Source: Nitrosomonas mobilis (GTDB lineage: Bacteria > Pseudomonadota > Gammaproteobacteria > Burkholderiales > Nitrosomonadaceae). From it: 64,000 nucleotides of DNA. Where the stretch lies: contig NZ_FMWO01000020.1 in assembly GCF_900103035.1 (NCBI RefSeq), positions 62,001-126,000 of the forward strand, read 5' to 3'. The notes beneath the pieces were generated by a model. That model did not search any database. It was given only the letters and a program-made list of their open reading frames with translations, and was not told the DNA's origin. Below are positions 39,337 through 50,269 of the stretch, piece by piece. Position 1 is the stretch's first letter, and each line of letters starts with the position of its first letter. The translations under genes were made by a program, and so were the position numbers.

Positions 39337-40181
39337 GAGACATGTGATTGCATTTGCCTGATCTGCTGGATAATCGCTGGTGTCTCAGGCCGGATACCGC
39401 GCCACAACAGAAAAGATTCTGCTGCCTGTTCAACCAGCATGCCAGTGCCATCCGCAACCTGTCTCGCTCCCCCATTTTGGGCAGATTGGAGAAAAGGTGT
39501 CAATTGCGGGCGGTAGAGCATGTCGTAAGCCAGCAGCACATCGGTAAATATTCCGGCGGGTAATGGTGGCAACTCGTTCTGTAATCCGGCAGAAGTGGCA
39601 TGAATCAGGATATCGAAGTGTTCACCAGCAAAATCCAGGAAGTGACCGGTATCGATCCTGCCGTAATCGGCGAATTGTCGGGCAAGTTGCTGCGCTTTAC
39701 CCACGGTACGGTTGGCGATGGTGAGTTGTGCTGGTTGTTTTTGCAGCAAAGGCAGTATTACGCCATGTGCGGCCCCCCCTGCGCCCAGTAGCAGCAAGCG
39801 TTTATTCTGGAGGGGGACGCCCAGATTGGTTTCAATATCGCGCACCAGGCCGGCGCCATCGGTATTGTCACCGAGAATGGCGCCATCCTTCTCGAAGCGG
39901 AAAGTGTTGACGGCTTGCGCGCTGGCCGCGCGTTCCGTCAGATTTGTGGCCAGCGTGTATGCTTCGAGCTTGAAGGGAACCGTGATGTTCATGCCCTTGC
40001 CGCCGGACTGGCGAAATGCGTCAACGGTTGCCCTGAATGTATCCAGCGGGGCGAGGATGGCTTCATAGCAGATAATTTGCCCGGTCTGCCGGGCAAATTG
40101 TGTATGAATGAAAGGGGACTTGCTGTGCTGGATGGGGTTACCGACGACGGCATAGCGATCCGCTGGAGCAGTGGTGGTCAT
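39333..40181 (-). CDS. aroE: Shikimate dehydrogenase AroE
   Basis: 282 residues. NPIQHSKSPFIHTQFA binds shikimate, NITVPFK contains the catalytic Lys, and LLGAGGAAHGVI and ANRTVGKAQ bind NADP. It reduces 3-dehydroshikimate in aromatic amino acid synthesis. It overlaps both neighbours by 4 bp (tonB-like gene upstream, mtgA downstream). Confidence 0.96.
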   Translation of the reverse strand: MTTTAPADRYAVVGNPIQHSKSPFIHTQFARQTGQIICYEAILAPLDTFRATVDAFRQSGGKGMNITVPFKLEAYTLATNLTERAASAQAVNTFRFEKDGAILGDNTDGAGLVRDIETNLGVPLQNKRLLLLGAGGAAHGVILPLLQKQPAQLTIANRTVGKAQQLARQFADYGRIDTGHFLDFAGEHFDILIHATSAGLQNELPPLPAGIFTDVLLAYDMLYRPQLTPFLQSAQNGGARQVADGTGMLVEQAAESFLLWRGIRPETPAIIQQIRQMQSHVS

Positions 40182-41074
40182 TCGCTGAATAGCTTGTCTG
40201 ATCGGGCGAATACCCAGGTTCGGGTAATGTGCAGAATATCGGTGTCGCGGCGAATATCTTCGGGAAAGGGTGCGAAACCATTGCGTGCCGCTAGTCTGAC
40301 AATCTGAATAGCGGCTTCATCCAGCACTGGTATGTTGGATGATCGGTCGATACCAATCGATTCCAGGCTGCCGTCGGCGCGAATGCCAACCGTTAGCTGC
40401 AGACTGCCGTAGAGCTTTTCTTTTCTGGCTGCTTCCGGATAATTCAAGTTGCCGATACGTTCGACCTTGAGACGCCAGTCTTCCAGATACCGGGCAAAAC
40501 GGTATTCCTGCGTCCGTGCCCCGATAAAACGTCGTTTTGGACGCTTTTGGTAAGCTTGATGTTCCCTGGCGATTTCTGCTTCCAGTTGTGCTATTTCACG
40601 GCTGCGTTGCAGCAGATCAGCTCTATCCAGTGGGTTAGGCGGCAGATTCTCGCTTGGTTTGCTGTCAGGTGCGGGTTGGGTTACCTGGGGTATGCTGGTG
40701 ACCGCAGTCAGAAGCTTGCGTGTTTCGGCTTCCAGGCGGGCTGCTTTTTGCTCTATTTCGGTGAGTGCTTCCTGCGGCTTGATTTGTGGAATGACCGGGA
40801 AAGGTGTTTTGGCATGACGATCTTCATCGACATTTCCCCCGCCTTCCAGATTGGTTTGTGCCAGTAAATCCGTATCCAGCGGTTTGAAAATGGAGCGGCT
40901 GTTCACCAGAACCACATCCATGGATTTGGTGATTTTGCGCATGGCCGGTTCATTGGATTTGAACGAGATCCCGAACAGAATGGCGGCATGCAGTATCAAG
41001 GAAGTCAGTAACGCCAAGTGTAGCGCCCGGTTCTGGCGCGCCAGGGTAGGGGTGAAAATAGTCGTGTACAACAT
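40178..41074 (-). CDS. TonB-like energy transducer
   Basis: 298 residues. The single N-terminal membrane helix (LALLTSLILHAAILFGISF) is followed by a Pro/Glu/Gln-rich periplasmic linker with a coiled-coil part (about 85-170). The C-terminal TonB domain contains YPEAARKEKLYGSLQLTVGI and LDEAAIQIVRLA. It would couple proton-motive force from ExbBD to outer-membrane receptors. No exbBD genes are adjacent, and this orphan location beside aroE recurs in betaproteobacteria. Confidence 0.88.
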   Translation of the reverse strand: MLYTTIFTPTLARQNRALHLALLTSLILHAAILFGISFKSNEPAMRKITKSMDVVLVNSRSIFKPLDTDLLAQTNLEGGGNVDEDRHAKTPFPVIPQIKPQEALTEIEQKAARLEAETRKLLTAVTSIPQVTQPAPDSKPSENLPPNPLDRADLLQRSREIAQLEAEIAREHQAYQKRPKRRFIGARTQEYRFARYLEDWRLKVERIGNLNYPEAARKEKLYGSLQLTVGIRADGSLESIGIDRSSNIPVLDEAAIQIVRLAARNGFAPFPEDIRRDTDILHITRTWVFARSDKLFSE

Positions 41075-41079
41075 AAACG

Positions 41080-42936
41080 TCAGTTTGCGTTCTTGCCAAT
41101 AAAATTGGCCACCAGTGAACGTTCGATCAGATCAATCTGCGTAATTTCCAGTCTGACCGACGTGCCACAAGACAAATCCGGTAAGGAAGGTACCCGAACA
41201 GTCAACGGTAAGCGATCAAATTTTACCAGATTCTCCTTAAGAACGACTCCATCAGCTTCGGTAAGCGATTCCTGCTGCAACCAGCGCAGGCACCAGTAGC
41301 GTTCCATGCCGCGCTGAAACTCGGCATAGGCTGCGTAGGTGACTTCAAAATCACGCATTGCGATCAGAATGGCATCGCTTTCCCTAGTGTAGACAGGGGG
41401 GGTACCGGAAACCAGCGCAATCAGCTGACGCTGGTTGATCAGGTCAACATAACGACGCATCGGCGAGCTGCTCCAAGCATATTGTGCTACGCCCAGCCCC
41501 TGGTGAGGTGCGGGCGAGAGACTCATTCTGACTTTGCCGGTGCCTTTGCTGCGATAAATACCAGCGATACTCGCCTCGGCAAGCTGACGACCCCATTCGG
41601 CATTGGCAAAAATCATCAATTCCGAGACAACCTTGTCGATGGGAGAGCCCCGGCGACGTTCCGTGATGGTGACGTGATCATCCGTGACTGCAAAACTATA
41701 ATCGACTTGATTAGCCTGATTGTCCTGTTCCCTGCCACGCAGTTTTTCCTGTTTGCAGGCAAATTGCCACAACAGTTTCAGTTCATGAGCATAGGAGTAA
41801 TCCAGTTGATTGGTCCTGAGCGTGTCTTCGTTGAACAGCGGCTCCAGTTGATCATGCCTAAGATTGTCAGCGATCACGATCGTTTCGATGCGATTGAAGG
41901 TATCCGTGACGGTGAAATCATCGGCAACATTCAGATAGAGCGAGAGTACCGGGCTGCGCCGCGCTGCACCCAAAGTATAATACTGAATAATATTGTCCGG
42001 GAGCATCGTGATCTTGTGCCCCGGCAGATAGACAGTTGAGAGTCGCCTGGCTGCAATTCTGTCAAGCGGGGAATCTACTTCAACTCCCAAAGCTGGTATG
42101 GCAATGTGAATGCCGATCCGAAAACCGCCATAAGGCAGTGGTGTAACGGAAAAAGCATCGTCGTATTCGGTTGTGGTGGCGTCATCGATACTGAATGCCG
42201 CGACTTCGGTAGCGGGAAGTGTATCCGGATTGCTCTGGACGGGCTCAATCACGGCGGGGTCGAAAGATGTGCCCTGCGGGAAATATTCATGCAAAAACTG
42301 ATTGAAATGATAATCATGCGCGGACGGAATGGCGCCACATTGTTCCAGCAGTTTCGGTACGGTCAGTCCGGTTTCCTTGCAGGCGGCCTCAAGGGCTTTC
42401 CATTCGATTGTATTCTTGTCCGGGCTGAATAAAAGGCTGTTCAGCTGCGATCTGAAGGTGTCGGGTAATTCAAACGCGATCAGCTGTTTTACGTAATTTT
42501 CCTGTTTTTCGAGTGCCAGTCGCTTTTTCTCACGACCCGCCAATGCAGCCTGCAAAATTTCGGGGGGAGCAGCCAGATATCGACCATGCCCTCTTTTATG
42601 AAAATGTATCGGATTGCCGTTGAGCAGGATAAGCATGGCGGCGGTTTCGACGGGTTGCGGTACATGGCCAAAATAGTCTGCTGCCAGTTCTGCCGCAGAA
42701 AATTCATTTTTTTCTGCACAATATTCCCACAAAAAGGCAACATCCAATTCGTCCGCAATTGCTTGAGCCTGCTGCATAAATTCGATGAGTGGCGGTGCTT
42801 CAAATCTAAGGAAAATAGACGCCGCCTTTATTTTTGAGCGTTTGCCGTGTGTGGCCTCAATCTGCAGCGAGGTGGTGTTGTCGGCCAGGATACTGCCAAC
42901 TTTGAAAACACCAGCCTCTTCATAAAATACGTTCAC
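41080..42936 (-). CDS. RNase II/R-family exoribonuclease
   Basis: About 618 residues from GTG 42936 (VNVFYEEAGVFKVG), where homologues begin; a TTG five codons upstream is the alternative. The catalytic RNB domain (about 240-560) has SIDDATTTEYDDAFSV with the metal-binding aspartates and SSPMRRYVDLINQRQL. A short S1-like C-terminus follows. It is shorter than RNase R and lacks its cold-shock pair, so it resembles RNase II-like proteins of betaproteobacteria. It degrades RNA 3' to 5'. It is first in the operon with tonB-like, aroE and mtgA genes, and divergent from gltX. Confidence 0.9.
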   Translation of the reverse strand: MNVFYEEAGVFKVGSILADNTTSLQIEATHGKRSKIKAASIFLRFEAPPLIEFMQQAQAIADELDVAFLWEYCAEKNEFSAAELAADYFGHVPQPVETAAMLILLNGNPIHFHKRGHGRYLAAPPEILQAALAGREKKRLALEKQENYVKQLIAFELPDTFRSQLNSLLFSPDKNTIEWKALEAACKETGLTVPKLLEQCGAIPSAHDYHFNQFLHEYFPQGTSFDPAVIEPVQSNPDTLPATEVAAFSIDDATTTEYDDAFSVTPLPYGGFRIGIHIAIPALGVEVDSPLDRIAARRLSTVYLPGHKITMLPDNIIQYYTLGAARRSPVLSLYLNVADDFTVTDTFNRIETIVIADNLRHDQLEPLFNEDTLRTNQLDYSYAHELKLLWQFACKQEKLRGREQDNQANQVDYSFAVTDDHVTITERRRGSPIDKVVSELMIFANAEWGRQLAEASIAGIYRSKGTGKVRMSLSPAPHQGLGVAQYAWSSSPMRRYVDLINQRQLIALVSGTPPVYTRESDAILIAMRDFEVTYAAYAEFQRGMERYWCLRWLQQESLTEADGVVLKENLVKFDRLPLTVRVPSLPDLSCGTSVRLEITQIDLIERSLVANFIGKNAN

Positions 42937-43098
42937 TGAAGGAATCCACAAGATAAATCGATAGACATACAGGTTGCAGGCTTGGAGCAGTCAGTAGTCG
43001 GGAAATAGAGAGGTTCATGTTAACATATTGCTGTTAGCTCCTAAAATTTCACATTCTCTAGTCTTGCTGCATTTCACTCAAAATATCCTGGTTCTTTA

Positions 43099-44493
43099 AT
43101 GGTTAAAACACGTTTTGCTCCTAGTCCGACGGGTTATCTGCATATTGGCGGTGCACGCACTGCACTTTTTTCCTGGGCATTTGCCCGCAAACAAGGCGGG
43201 AAATTCGTGTTGAGAATCGAGGATACGGATCGTGAACGTTCAACCCAGCCCTCCGTGCAGGCAATTCTCGATGGTCTGGCATGGCTTGGTCTGGATTATG
43301 ATGAAGGCCCGTACTATCAGATGCAACGTCTCGACCGTTATCAGCAAGTGGCTGAGCAGTTGCTGAAACAGGGACTGGCCTATCATTGTTATGCCAGCCG
43401 GGAAGAGATCGATGCCTTGCGTGAACAGCAACGCGCAGCCGGGTTGAAACCTCGTTACGATGGCCGCTGGCGCGACAGCCAGCAAACACCGCCTGCTGGT
43501 GTTACGCCGGTAGTGCGCCTGAAAACGCCGCTGGAAGGATATGTCACGTTTCACGATCTGGTGAAGGGAAAAATTGCTGTCGCCAATCAGGAGCTCGATG
43601 ATCTGGTACTGATGCGCAGCGACGGCACCCCTACCTACAATTTCGGCGTGGTGATCGACGATCTCGATATGGGGGTCACCCATGTAATTCGTGGCGATGA
43701 CCACGTCAATAACACGCCGCGCCAGATTAATATTCTCAAGGCGCTCGGCGCACCCATTCCGCAGTACGTGCATGTGACGATGATCCTCGGCGCGGATGGC
43801 GAGCGTCTGTCCAAACGGCATGGCGCGGTATCGGTCCTGCATTACCGTGACCAAGGTTATCTGCCGGAAGCGCTGTTCAATTATCTGGCGAGGCTTGGCT
43901 GGTCGCATGGTGATGAGGAAATTTTTAGTCGTGAGCAATTGATCGAGTGGTTTGATCTGTCCGCGATCAGTCATTCTCCGGCGAGGTTTAACGAAGAAAA
44001 ACTGGCGTGGCTGAATGCACATTATCTGAAGGTTGCGGATGATGAGCGGCTCGTGCCGTTGCTGCTGCCTTTTTTGCAGGAGAGAGCCTGTAAAATAAGC
44101 AACACAGACACTTTGCCAAAAATTATTAATTTGCTAAAAGGACGGGTAAGCACGCTGGCGGAACTGGCAGATGCAGCAATTTATTTTTTCCGCGTGGTTG
44201 TTCCTCCGCAGACGTTGAAAGTGGAACACTTCAAACCGGAAATTCGGCCAGTGATGGTGGATCTGCTCGATCGTTTCAGCGTAATCGATTGGCAGCTGGA
44301 ATCGATTCATACAGAAATTAAGCAGGTGGTTACTCGCCATGGCCTGAAATTTCCAGCCGTAGCCATGCCATTGCGCCTGATGGTGACTGGCGAAGTCAAA
44401 ACACCCGCGATCGATGCCGTTCTGGCGCTGATCGGTCAGGCAGAAACCTTGCGCCGTATGCGTCAACAACTGGAGAATTTTCCAGCAGTGTGA
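43099..44493 (+). CDS. gltX: Glutamyl-tRNA synthetase
   Basis: 464 residues, normal for the discriminating bacterial enzyme. The HIGH motif is HIGG (15-18) in PSPTGYLHIGGARTALF; the KMSKS equivalent is LSKRHG with Lys239. RIEDTDRERS is also conserved. It charges tRNA-Glu. No strong ribosome site precedes the ATG. It is followed by metH after 80 bp. Confidence 0.97.
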   Translation: MVKTRFAPSPTGYLHIGGARTALFSWAFARKQGGKFVLRIEDTDRERSTQPSVQAILDGLAWLGLDYDEGPYYQMQRLDRYQQVAEQLLKQGLAYHCYASREEIDALREQQRAAGLKPRYDGRWRDSQQTPPAGVTPVVRLKTPLEGYVTFHDLVKGKIAVANQELDDLVLMRSDGTPTYNFGVVIDDLDMGVTHVIRGDDHVNNTPRQINILKALGAPIPQYVHVTMILGADGERLSKRHGAVSVLHYRDQGYLPEALFNYLARLGWSHGDEEIFSREQLIEWFDLSAISHSPARFNEEKLAWLNAHYLKVADDERLVPLLLPFLQERACKISNTDTLPKIINLLKGRVSTLAELADAAIYFFRVVVPPQTLKVEHFKPEIRPVMVDLLDRFSVIDWQLESIHTEIKQVVTRHGLKFPAVAMPLRLMVTGEVKTPAIDAVLALIGQAETLRRMRQQLENFPAV

Positions 44494-44573
44494 CTGGCGA
44501 CAGGGTAGTTCATTTTAGATAATCCGTTCCATCTACGAGTGTAAAGAAAACAAACAGACAAGGATATTTTTTC

Positions 44574-47500
44574 ATGAGCAGTCAATCACGTGCCGAATTA
44601 CTAACACAACTGCTGGCAGAGCGCATTTTGCTGCTGGATGGCGCCATGGGCACGATGATCCAGAGTTACAAGCTGGTCGAAGCCGATTACCGGGGAGAGC
44701 GTTTTGCTGATTTTCCGCACGATCTCAAGGGGAATAACGATCTGCTGTCGCTGACCAGCCCGGACGTGATCCGCGCAATTCATCGCGGTTATCTTGAGGC
44801 TGGCGCGGACATTATCGAGACCAACACTTTCAATTCCAATCCGCCATCGATGGCGGATTACCATATGCAGGATCTGGTATACGAATTGAATGCCGCCAGC
44901 GCGAAACTGGCGGTGGAAGAAGCGCAGGCGATGGCATTGCGTACACCGGACAAGCCACGTTTTGTTGCAGGAATTATTGGGCCGACGACCAAAACGGCTT
45001 CCATTTCACCGGATGTCAATGACCCCGGTTTTCGTGGAATCAATTTTGATCAACTGGTCGAAAGTTATACTGAATCAGTGCGCGGGCTGGTCGATGGTGG
45101 CGTCGATATCCTGATGGTGGAGACTATTTTCGATACGCTCAATGCCAAGGCAGCGTTATTCGCAATCGACCAATATTTTGAAACTGCCGGTATCCGCTTG
45201 CCGATCATGATTTCGGTGACCATTACCGATGCATCCGGCCGAAATCTTTCAGGGCAGACACCGGAGGCCTTCTGGAATTCGGTGCGGCACGCGCAGCCAC
45301 TGTCAGTGGGCATCAACTGTGCATTGGGCGCGGAATTGATGCGTCCCTACGTCGAAGAGTTGTCAAGTGTCGCCGAAGTCTATACCAGCACCCATCCCAA
45401 TGCCGGGTTGCCCAATCCATTGTCGGAAACCGGCTACGATGAAACGCCGGAATATACCGCGCGACTGATCCAGGAATTTGCTGAATCTGGATTCGTGAAT
45501 ATTGTCGGCGGTTGCTGTGGCACGACACCGGCGCATATTGCTGCGATTGCCGAGGCAGTCAAGGGAATCGCGCCACGCCAGCTGCCGGAGATTCCTAAAA
45601 AATTACGCCTGTCCGGGCTCGAGGCACTCAACATTGATGAACATTCGTTGTTCGTCAATGTGGGGGAACGTACCAATGTCACCGGTTCCAAGGCTTTTGC
45701 CCGCTTGATTCTCAATAACAATTATGCTGAGGCGTTGGCTGTTGCGCGCAATCAGGTTGAAAATGGTGCGCAGATCATCGATATTAATATGGATGAGGCG
45801 ATGCTGGATTCGCAGAAGGCGATGGTGACTTTTCTGAACCTGGTCGCTTCCGAGCCTGATATCAGCCGTGTACCAATCATGCTTGACTCCAGCAAATGGT
45901 CGGTGATCGAAGCCGGTCTCAAATGTGTACAAGGCAAAGCGATCATCAACTCCATCAGTCTCAAGGAAGGCGAGGCCGAGTTTTTGCATCACGCCAAGCT
46001 GGCGCGTCGCTATGGTGCGGCGGTGATTGTCATGGCTTTTGATGAAACTGGCCAGGCAGATACCAAACAACGTAAAGTGGAAATTTGCCAGCGCTGCTAC
46101 CAGTTTCTGACGGAACAAGTGGATTTCCCACCGGAAGATATTATCTTTGATCCGAATATATTTGCCATTGCCACCGGAATCGAAGAGCACAACAATTACG
46201 CGGTTGATTTTATCGAGGCAACTAAGGTTATTCGTCAGATCCTGCCTTATGCCAAGGTGAGTGGGGGGGTTTCCAACGTTTCTTTCTCATTTCGCGGTAA
46301 CGACCCGATCCGCGAGGCAATTCACACCGCCTTTCTGTATCACGCGGTCAAGGCCGGGATGACCATGGGAATTGTCAATGCAGGCCAATTGGGCGTGTAT
46401 TCGGATATTTCACCAGATCTGCTGGAGCATGTTGAAGATGTGCTGCTGAACCGGCGGGACGATGCAACCGAGCGCTTAGTGGAATTTGCTGAAAACTTTA
46501 AAGGTCAAAAGAAAGTACAGGTGGAAGACCTTGCCTGGCGTGACGAGCCAGTGCGACAACGGCTCACGCATGCGCTGGTCAGGGGTATCGACACGTATGT
46601 GGTCGAGGATACCGAGGTCGTCCGCCAGGAAATCACTGGTTCGGGCGGAAAGCCGATCGAGGTGATAGAAGGCCCGCTGATGGATGGCATGAACGTCGTC
46701 GGAGACCTGTTTGGCGCAGGCAAAATGTTTTTGCCCCAAGTGGTGAAATCCGCACGCGTGATGAAACAGGCAGTCGCCTATTTGTTGCCCTATATCGAAG
46801 CGGAGAAAAAACTCTCCGGTGACAACAAACCCAAAGGTAAGGTCGTTATTGCCACGGTTAAGGGCGATGTGCATGATATTGGCAAAAATATCGTGACGGT
46901 GGTGCTGCAATGCAATAACTTTGAAGTGATTAACATGGGGGTGATGGTGCCGTGCGCACAGATTCTGGAAATGGCGCGCCGTGAAAAGGTGGATATGATT
47001 GGTTTATCTGGCCTGATTACGCCGTCACTCGAAGAAATGGCGCATGTGGCAAAAGAAATGCAGCGCGAAGGGTTTACCGTTCCGCTATTGATTGGTGGTG
47101 CAACCACGTCACGTATGCATACCGCCGTTAAGGTTGCGCCGCATTACCACGGCGTGACGGTATGGGTGCCGGATGCCAGCCGGGCAGTGGGGGTTTGCAG
47201 CAATCTGATGTCGCACGATTTACGTGACGATTATGTGAAAAAACTGCAGGCCGAGCAGGAAAAAAGCCGGGCGCAGCACAAGAATAAGAAAGGGCCTTCC
47301 AAATTATTGACACTGGAAGCAGCGCGTACTAACGCATTCAAAACCGACTGGAAGAATTACACGCCGCCGGAACCGGGTTTCCTTGGGCTGCGCACACTGA
47401 ATAATTACCCGCTGGAAAAACTGGTGCCCCATATTGACTGGACGCCATTCTTTCAGGCGTGGGAACTGGCGGGGCGTTACCCGGCGATTCTGCAAGATGA

Positions 47501-48287
47501 GGTTGTGGGGGAGGCGGCCAGCAATCTATTTCAGGATGCTCAAGCCATGCTCAAGAAAATTGTTGAACAGAAATGGCTGGGCGCCAATGCAATTATCGGC
47601 TTGTTTCCAGCCAATGCTGTTAACCAGGATGATATCGAGATTTACGCCGACCGTAGCCGCAGCAACGTATTGATGACTTATCATACCCTGCGGCAACAAA
47701 CCGAGAAGCCCGGCGGGCGTCCCAATCTGGCGCTGGCGGATTTTATCGCGCCGCGTGAGAGTGGCATTGCTGACGCAATCGGCATGTTTGCCGTCAGCGC
47801 GGGTTTTGGTATTGATGAGCGCGTGCAGGCGTTTGAAGCAGCCAATGATGATTACAACGCCATCATTCTCAAGGCGCTGGCAGATCGTCTGGCGGAAGCC
47901 TTTGCCGAGCATATGCATGCGCGGGTACGGCGCGAATTCTGGGGCTATGCCGGGGATGAGGCGCTGGACAACCAGCAATTGATCGATGAGCAGTACCGTG
48001 GCATTCGTCCGGCGCCAGGCTATCCGGCTTGTCCTGATCATACCGAAAAAGGTCCTTTGTTTGCTCTGTTGGAAGCCACGAAACGTACCGGCATCATTGT
48101 GACGGAATCGTTTGCGATGGTGCCAACCGCTGCGGTATCCGGCTTTTATTTTTCTCACCCCGAATCAACTTATTTTGCTGTGGGTAAAATCGGCAAGGAT
48201 CAGGTGGAAGATTATGCTAAACGCAAAGGCTGGACACTGGAAGAAGCCGAGCGTTGGTTGGCTCCCGCCTTGGCGTATGAACCCTGA
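44574..48287 (+). CDS. metH: Cobalamin-dependent methionine synthase MetH
   Basis: 1237 residues with all four modules. The homocysteine domain holds zinc ligands Cys249 and Cys314-Cys315 ([10 protein letters not shown]). The folate domain contains [14 protein letters not shown]. The cobalamin domain has GDVHDIG with the axial-ligand His767. The C-terminal reactivation domain has [16 protein letters not shown]. It methylates homocysteine using methyl-tetrahydrofolate. No cobalamin riboswitch fits in the 80-bp gap upstream, so B12 control, if any, is not local. Confidence 0.98.
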   Translation: MSSQSRAELLTQLLAERILLLDGAMGTMIQSYKLVEADYRGERFADFPHDLKGNNDLLSLTSPDVIRAIHRGYLEAGADIIETNTFNSNPPSMADYHMQDLVYELNAASAKLAVEEAQAMALRTPDKPRFVAGIIGPTTKTASISPDVNDPGFRGINFDQLVESYTESVRGLVDGGVDILMVETIFDTLNAKAALFAIDQYFETAGIRLPIMISVTITDASGRNLSGQTPEAFWNSVRHAQPLSVGINCALGAELMRPYVEELSSVAEVYTSTHPNAGLPNPLSETGYDETPEYTARLIQEFAESGFVNIVGGCCGTTPAHIAAIAEAVKGIAPRQLPEIPKKLRLSGLEALNIDEHSLFVNVGERTNVTGSKAFARLILNNNYAEALAVARNQVENGAQIIDINMDEAMLDSQKAMVTFLNLVASEPDISRVPIMLDSSKWSVIEAGLKCVQGKAIINSISLKEGEAEFLHHAKLARRYGAAVIVMAFDETGQADTKQRKVEICQRCYQFLTEQVDFPPEDIIFDPNIFAIATGIEEHNNYAVDFIEATKVIRQILPYAKVSGGVSNVSFSFRGNDPIREAIHTAFLYHAVKAGMTMGIVNAGQLGVYSDISPDLLEHVEDVLLNRRDDATERLVEFAENFKGQKKVQVEDLAWRDEPVRQRLTHALVRGIDTYVVEDTEVVRQEITGSGGKPIEVIEGPLMDGMNVVGDLFGAGKMFLPQVVKSARVMKQAVAYLLPYIEAEKKLSGDNKPKGKVVIATVKGDVHDIGKNIVTVVLQCNNFEVINMGVMVPCAQILEMARREKVDMIGLSGLITPSLEEMAHVAKEMQREGFTVPLLIGGATTSRMHTAVKVAPHYHGVTVWVPDASRAVGVCSNLMSHDLRDDYVKKLQAEQEKSRAQHKNKKGPSKLLTLEAARTNAFKTDWKNYTPPEPGFLGLRTLNNYPLEKLVPHIDWTPFFQAWELAGRYPAILQDEVVGEAASNLFQDAQAMLKKIVEQKWLGANAIIGLFPANAVNQDDIEIYADRSRSNVLMTYHTLRQQTEKPGGRPNLALADFIAPRESGIADAIGMFAVSAGFGIDERVQAFEAANDDYNAIILKALADRLAEAFAEHMHARVRREFWGYAGDEALDNQQLIDEQYRGIRPAPGYPACPDHTEKGPLFALLEATKRTGIIVTESFAMVPTAAVSGFYFSHPESTYFAVGKIGKDQVEDYAKRKGWTLEEAERWLAPALAYEP

Positions 48288-48338
48288 AATCTCTCCAGGG
48301 CGCTTCTCGCTGAAGTTTATAAAATCAAGGGCCGGATT

Positions 48339-50123
48339 TTGTCACCTGAATTATTGAATCCACTGCAGGTGGGACTGGTTATCCTGCTGCTGTTGATTAC
48401 TTTTTTGCGCGAGTGGACCAAGCCTGATATAGCCGTCATTGTCGCGGTATCGATATTGCTGGTGCTGGGGCAGCTGGATAGTAAACAGATCTTGAGTGTG
48501 TTCAGTAACAGCGCACCGATTACCATTTCCGCCCTGTTCATCATCAGCGCCGCGTTGGAAAAAACCGGATGTGTTGCGAGACTGGCGCAATGGATTGGTA
48601 CGGCCGCCGGGCAAAGCGAGCGCAAGCTGCTGGCCATCATCATGGTTGCGGCGGTGTTAATCTCTCCATTCATCAACAATACACCAGTGGTGATGGTCAT
48701 GATGCCCGCTGTCATTACCATGGCTATCCGGCTGCAGGCTTCTCCTTCGCGTTTCCTGATTCCGCTGTCGTACGCCACGATCATGGGCGGCATGATGACC
48801 ATGGTGGGGACATCCACCAATATTCTGGTGGATGGTGTGGCGCGCGACATGGGATTGGCTGCATTCGGTATTTTTGAAATCACGATGCCAGCAGTCATAC
48901 TGGGTCTGGCCGGCTGTCTGCTCATCTACTTTCTGGCGCCCAGAGTATTGCCGGTTCGTGAAACACTGGCGCAGCAGTTTGTTGGCGCGAGTGATCGTGC
49001 ATTTATGACTGAATTATTCGTTCCAGAAAATTCGCGGCTTGCGGGTAAAACGCTGGCCGAAGCGAAGCTGAATCAGAGCGGGGTGTCTGTCCTCAAAATA
49101 TTTCGGGGAGACGGCATCATTTCCGATATTTCCGGGGGTACTCGTCTGGAGGTCGGTGATCGGCTGGTGGTACACAGCAAGGGCAGTGCGATGATGAATC
49201 TGTATTCTTCTGATCTGGTTGGCCTGCATGATAATGCAGGGCACGATCTGGAAACCTTGCGCCGTAAGGGCGCGATCGTGATCGAAGCGATTGTCGGTTC
49301 CGGTTCACGCTATGTGCAGCGTCCGATTCGTGATCTGGATTTGCTGGCGCGCTATGATATTCATCTGATCGCCGTGCATCGCAAAGATGCCAGTATCGGC
49401 GACATCATGGACGATTTCCAGTTGCAATTCGGCGATGTACTGCTGGTGGAAGGCACGGCCGCACAAATTAAACGTTTCTGTGAAAACGGTGAGCTGTTTG
49501 CGTTGACCGATGGCAGGACTGCTGCACCGCGCCAGCACAAGGCGCCCATTGCACTGGCGACGATTACGGGGGTGATGTTGCTGTCGGCTTTCCAGGTCAT
49601 GCCGATCGAAGCACTGGCGATTATCGGTGTGGCGGTAGTCCTGGCGACAGGTTGTGTTCGCTCGGATGAGGCCTATAAAGCGATTGAATGGCCATTGATC
49701 GTGCTTATCTTTGGCATGCTCGCTATCAGTATCGCCATGCGTGAATCCGGTCTGGCGGACATGATGGCGCGCAGTCTGCTGCACTTCGGTGAAGGATTAA
49801 ACCCATGGTGGATGCTGTTGATTGTGATCCTGCTGACCTCTATATTGACCGAAATGCTGAGCAATAATGCCGTAGCCGTACTGATGACACCAGTTGTCAT
49901 TGGTCTCGCGCAACACATGGGCGTGGATTCGCGCCCATTTGTCGTTGGTGTGATGTTCGCCGCCAGCATGAGCTTTGCCACGCCGATCGGCTATCAGACC
50001 AATACACTGGTCTACAGCGCGGGCAATTACAAGTTCAGCGACTTTGCCCGGCTGGGGGTGCCGCTCAACCTGCTGCTTGGTATCGGCGCTGCACTGCTGA
50101 TACCGCTTTTCTGGCCGCTTTGA
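48339..50123 (+). CDS. SLC13-type anion permease with RCK_C domains
   Basis: 594 residues. An N-terminal membrane half (about 1-210) and a C-terminal half (about 395-594) flank two cytosolic RCK_C/TrkA-C domains (about 215-385, e.g. GGTRLEVGDRLVVHSKGS and LQFGDVLLVEGT). NNTPVVMVMMPAVI and the repeated SNNAVAVLMTPVVIG are the transport-domain motifs. Members move sulfate, phosphate or dicarboxylates; the substrate here is unknown. The start is TTG 48339, with AAGGG upstream, 51 bp after metH. Confidence 0.85.
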   Translation: MSPELLNPLQVGLVILLLLITFLREWTKPDIAVIVAVSILLVLGQLDSKQILSVFSNSAPITISALFIISAALEKTGCVARLAQWIGTAAGQSERKLLAIIMVAAVLISPFINNTPVVMVMMPAVITMAIRLQASPSRFLIPLSYATIMGGMMTMVGTSTNILVDGVARDMGLAAFGIFEITMPAVILGLAGCLLIYFLAPRVLPVRETLAQQFVGASDRAFMTELFVPENSRLAGKTLAEAKLNQSGVSVLKIFRGDGIISDISGGTRLEVGDRLVVHSKGSAMMNLYSSDLVGLHDNAGHDLETLRRKGAIVIEAIVGSGSRYVQRPIRDLDLLARYDIHLIAVHRKDASIGDIMDDFQLQFGDVLLVEGTAAQIKRFCENGELFALTDGRTAAPRQHKAPIALATITGVMLLSAFQVMPIEALAIIGVAVVLATGCVRSDEAYKAIEWPLIVLIFGMLAISIAMRESGLADMMARSLLHFGEGLNPWWMLLIVILLTSILTEMLSNNAVAVLMTPVVIGLAQHMGVDSRPFVVGVMFAASMSFATPIGYQTNTLVYSAGNYKFSDFARLGVPLNLLLGIGAALLIPLFWPL

Positions 50124-50269
50124 CCCGCTGCCTGATTGTGTGGCTGCTGGCTATCCCTCTGTAGAAAACGTAACAAGATTAATTCAGCTGCTGCAAAAGA
50201 TCATGCCGATCAGTACCGCCTTACGCAAACGTACGGGCACCCCGTATCACTTCTGATGTACAGAACCCC

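Noticed and set aside
44494-44573. Cobalamin riboswitch before metH
   Set aside because: Only 80 bp are available and no B12-box-like sequence is seen.
50124-50269. A tRNA or attachment site at the left border of the defence island
   Set aside because: No cloverleaf and no direct repeat pair flanking the island could be found by eye.
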